From assembly GCA_003647825.1 (NCBI GenBank), contig QMNP01000083.1, forward strand, positions 1 through 6,813: a stretch of DNA of 6,813 nt, written 5' to 3'. Of this stretch, positions 4,439 through 6,813 are shown piece by piece (position 1 is the first letter of the stretch; each line of letters begins with the position of its first letter). Both the position numbers and the translations under genes were made by a program. Below the pieces are notes generated by a model that saw nothing but the letters and a program-made list of their open reading frames with translations, was not told where the DNA came from and ran no database searches. The stretch is from Candidatus Cloacimonadota bacterium. Its GTDB lineage: Bacteria; Cloacimonadota; Cloacimonadia; Cloacimonadales; TCS61.

Positions 4439-6813
4439 TTACCAAATTTCCAATGCTTCATTTAACATTGCCAATTGCTGTTCTTCCCTATAACCCAGCT
4501 GCTGCATTGCACCAGAAGGACAGACGGAAGCACAACTTCCACAGCCCTTACATAGAGCAGAATTAACATAGGCATATTCTTTCCCATTTGACCAAATAAG
4601 CTCTGGAGCTCCATAAGGGCAAACAGACACACACATTCCACAGCCAGCACAAGTATCATGATCTACTCGAGCAATATTTGCTTCTGAAATGTATTCTTTA
4701 GAACTGATTATGGCACATGCCCGTTCAGCTGCTGCCTTGGCTTGAGAGATTGTATCTTCCATTCCTTTAGGACTATGAGCCAATCCAGCCAGGAAAATTC
4801 CTTCAACCGAGAAATCTACGGGACGCAGCTTCACATGTGCTTCCATAAAGAACTTATCTTCATTGAGAGGGATTTTTAACATTTGCGATATAGTGTCAAC
4901 ATCTTCCTGCGGGATAATTGCCGGAGATAAAATTATCTTCTCTGGTGTTAAATCAATCTCAGTTCCCAGCACATGATCTTTTAATTTAACGATCAATCCA
5001 TTTTCATTGAATACAATCTTCTTACTATCAATCTCGATCTGTGGTTTTGCGTCTTCAGTATAACGAATGAAAACAACACCCATCTGCCTAGCTTGCTGAT
5101 AATATTTTTCGTAGAATCCAAATGTTCTAATATCACGATAAAGCACCGTAACATCCATTTTTGGATTTAATTCTTTTAATCTTATGGCATTTTTAACTGC
5201 CTGAGAACAACAAATTCTCGAGCAATATGGATGCTCCTCATCGCGCGAACCAACGCATTGAATGAAGACAGTATTTTTAACTTTTTTATACTCTTTTTCG
5301 TTTTCTTCCAGAGCATGTTCCAATTCTCTTTGAGTAAGAATATTCTTATTTTGTTTATACAAATAATCTTTGGGTTCGGATGCATTGGCACCTGTAGCTA
5401 TAATGATGATACCGTGTTTGTATTCAATTGTTTTTTTCTTATGAAGAAATGTAGTTTTATAATTCCCAATATAGCCATCCATTTCTTTAATAGTGGAGTT
5501 TAAATATACTTTCACTCTGGGATTATCATCAATTTGATCTTTCAAATCCTGCAGGAAGGCTGGAACGCTATGGCCATCTAATGTGTGATATAGACCATTC
5601 AAATTACCACCAAGTTTTTCTGCACGTTCAATAAGAGCTACCTCGAAACCTTGATTAGCAATAGAAAGAGCTGCTGTCATTCCGGCCAGACCGCCACCCA
5701 GAACCAGACCTTTCTGAGTAACATCAAGCGATATAGCATGTAAAGGTTTAAGCAATCTTGATTTCCCAAGTGCAATCTTTATCAAGCGATTAGCTTTCTC
5801 AGAAGCTTTTGCATGATCATCACGATGTACCCAACTACATTGATTACGAATATTTGCCATTTCAAACAGATAAGGATTTAAACCAGCTTCGCGCATCGTT
5901 TCCTGGAAAAGAGCTTCGTGAGTACTTGGAGAACAGGAAGCCACCACAACTCTGTTTAATTTATATTCTTCGATGATCTCTTTCATTTTTATCTGTGTAT
6001 CTTGCGAACATGTGAAAAGATTTTCTCCAGCATAAACCACATTGGGTAATGATTTAGCAAATTCAACCGCACCTGGCACATCTACAATGCTGCCAATATT
6101 TATACCGCAATGGCACACAAAAACACCGATTCGCGGCTTTTGTCCGGTAACCTTCTTCTCAGGCGGATATACTTTTTCTGTTATTTCCGTGCCGCGTACA
6201 TCAGCCAGTATTTCGGCAGCTCCAGCCACAGCGCCAGATGCCTGCATCACTGTTTCTGGAATATCTTTGGGAGAAACAGCCGGACCGCATACGAATACTC
6301 CAGGTCTGGTTGTTTCAATTTGAGAGATCCCCAGGTGATCGATGAAATTATATTCATTCAAACGCACACCCAGACTGTCAGAAAGTTTTACAACATCTTT
6401 GGGTGGATGAAGACCTACAGAAAGAACAACCAGATCAAATTCTTCGATCTGAAGTTCACCATTTTCCAGCACATGATACAATTGCAGGTTTTCATTTTTC
6501 TTATTCTCTTTTATTTTACCAATTCTACCTCGTTTAAATGTTACCCCAGAGGCTTTTGCTTTATCATAATATTTATCAAAATCTTTTCCATGCGCTCGAA
6601 TATCCATGAAGAAAATTGTAGGTTCTACAGTATTAACATGCTCTTTGGCAATAATGGCTTCTTTCATAGCATACATACAGCAAACAGAAGAGCAATACGG
6701 CATATGTGAGTCTTCTGTACGGCTGCCTACACATTGAATCCAGGCTACTTTTACCGGAGTTTTCCCATCAGATGGTCTTTGCAGATGTCCTTCAAAAGGT
6801 CCTGAAGCTGCCA
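4439..6813 (-). CDS. hdrA: Tandem HdrA fusion flavoprotein, 5' end beyond the window
   Basis: This is the C-terminal 790 codons of a larger protein. The frame stays open to the right edge, and the residues before the internal Met at 6703 include the HdrA motif IQCVGSR, so that Met is not the start. Positions below count from that Met. Module 1 shows the HdrA cluster motif (Cys before VGSR, then Cys4 and Cys8-Cys9) and the end of its flavin domain, up to about 171. It then passes directly into a second HdrA without a ferredoxin. Module 2 has an N-terminal iron-sulfur domain (Cys197, 199, 232, 257, 289), an FAD loop GGGLAG (336-341), no inserted ferredoxin, the cluster motif Cys483/494/498-499, and two C-terminal [4Fe-4S] motifs (Cys685/688/691/695 and Cys718/721/724/728). 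Double HdrA fusions are known in anaerobic bacteria. By inference this is a second flavin and cluster relay for the same HdrBC. It is presumably soluble, since no membrane helix is visible. Confidence 0.9.
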   Translation of the reverse strand, partial: AASGPFEGHLQRPSDGKTPVKVAWIQCVGSRTEDSHMPYCSSVCCMYAMKEAIIAKEHVNTVEPTIFFMDIRAHGKDFDKYYDKAKASGVTFKRGRIGKIKENKKNENLQLYHVLENGELQIEEFDLVVLSVGLHPPKDVVKLSDSLGVRLNEYNFIDHLGISQIETTRPGVFVCGPAVSPKDIPETVMQASGAVAGAAEILADVRGTEITEKVYPPEKKVTGQKPRIGVFVCHCGINIGSIVDVPGAVEFAKSLPNVVYAGENLFTCSQDTQIKMKEIIEEYKLNRVVVASCSPSTHEALFQETMREAGLNPYLFEMANIRNQCSWVHRDDHAKASEKANRLIKIALGKSRLLKPLHAISLDVTQKGLVLGGGLAGMTAALSIANQGFEVALIERAEKLGGNLNGLYHTLDGHSVPAFLQDLKDQIDDNPRVKVYLNSTIKEMDGYIGNYKTTFLHKKKTIEYKHGIIIIATGANASEPKDYLYKQNKNILTQRELEHALEENEKEYKKVKNTVFIQCVGSRDEEHPYCSRICCSQAVKNAIRLKELNPKMDVTVLYRDIRTFGFYEKYYQQARQMGVVFIRYTEDAKPQIEIDSKKIVFNENGLIVKLKDHVLGTEIDLTPEKIILSPAIIPQEDVDTISQMLKIPLNEDKFFMEAHVKLRPVDFSVEGIFLAGLAHSPKGMEDTISQAKAAAERACAIISSKEYISEANIARVDHDTCAGCGMCVSVCPYGAPELIWSNGKEYAYVNSALCKGCGSCASVCPSGAMQQLGYREEQQLAMLNEALEIW

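Noticed and set aside
4439..6703. A complete tandem hdrA gene starting at Met 6703
   Set aside because: The frame stays open to the window edge, and the residues before this Met complete the HdrA cluster motif (IQCVGSR), so the gene starts outside the window.

Overview
The window looks like part of the chromosome of an AT-rich, strictly anaerobic bacterium. It carries most of a soluble heterodisulfide-reductase-like (Hdr) electron-transfer operon on the minus strand, with one MarR-type regulator converging on it from the plus strand. The proteins are of the bacterial HdrABC type: short soluble HdrC, separate HdrB, and a tandem HdrA fusion. No methanogen-specific gene is visible. An uncultured low-GC anaerobe (for example a Cloacimonadota-like or other candidate-phylum lineage) is my guess, and it cannot be proven from this sequence.

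Layout. Bases 1-179 are AT-rich and non-coding and hold the promoter/operator region of the regulator. Bases 180-644 (+) encode a 154-residue MarR-family winged-helix repressor. A perfect 10-bp inverted repeat (607-643) at its 3' end probably terminates transcription from both sides. From 661 to the right edge everything is on the minus strand. In transcription order it reads: a giant HdrA-type flavoprotein with two fused HdrA modules (cut by the window edge, 4439-6813), an 88-nt gap, a second HdrA with a C-terminal MvhD/FlpD-like domain (1963-4350), hdrC (1559-1963, start overlapping the hdrA stop as TAATG), and hdrB (661-1545, its Shine-Dalgarno built on the hdrC stop codon).

How the genes fit together. 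By family knowledge, HdrA carries FAD and several [4Fe-4S] clusters and splits electron pairs by flavin-based bifurcation. HdrC wires electrons through two [4Fe-4S] clusters to HdrB, whose two CCG motifs bind noncubane [4Fe-4S] clusters that reduce a disulfide. Here one HdrBC pair is served by three HdrA modules spread over two polypeptides.

The most interesting point is the C-terminal domain of the shorter HdrA. It aligns by eye with MvhD/FlpD, the electron-entry subunit in hydrogenase- and formate-dehydrogenase-linked Hdr complexes, but every position where I expect a [2Fe-2S]-ligating cysteine is replaced. The domain has probably become structural, so electrons likely enter elsewhere, perhaps through the tandem HdrA or through genes beyond the right edge. 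The electron donor and the disulfide substrate cannot be identified from the window.
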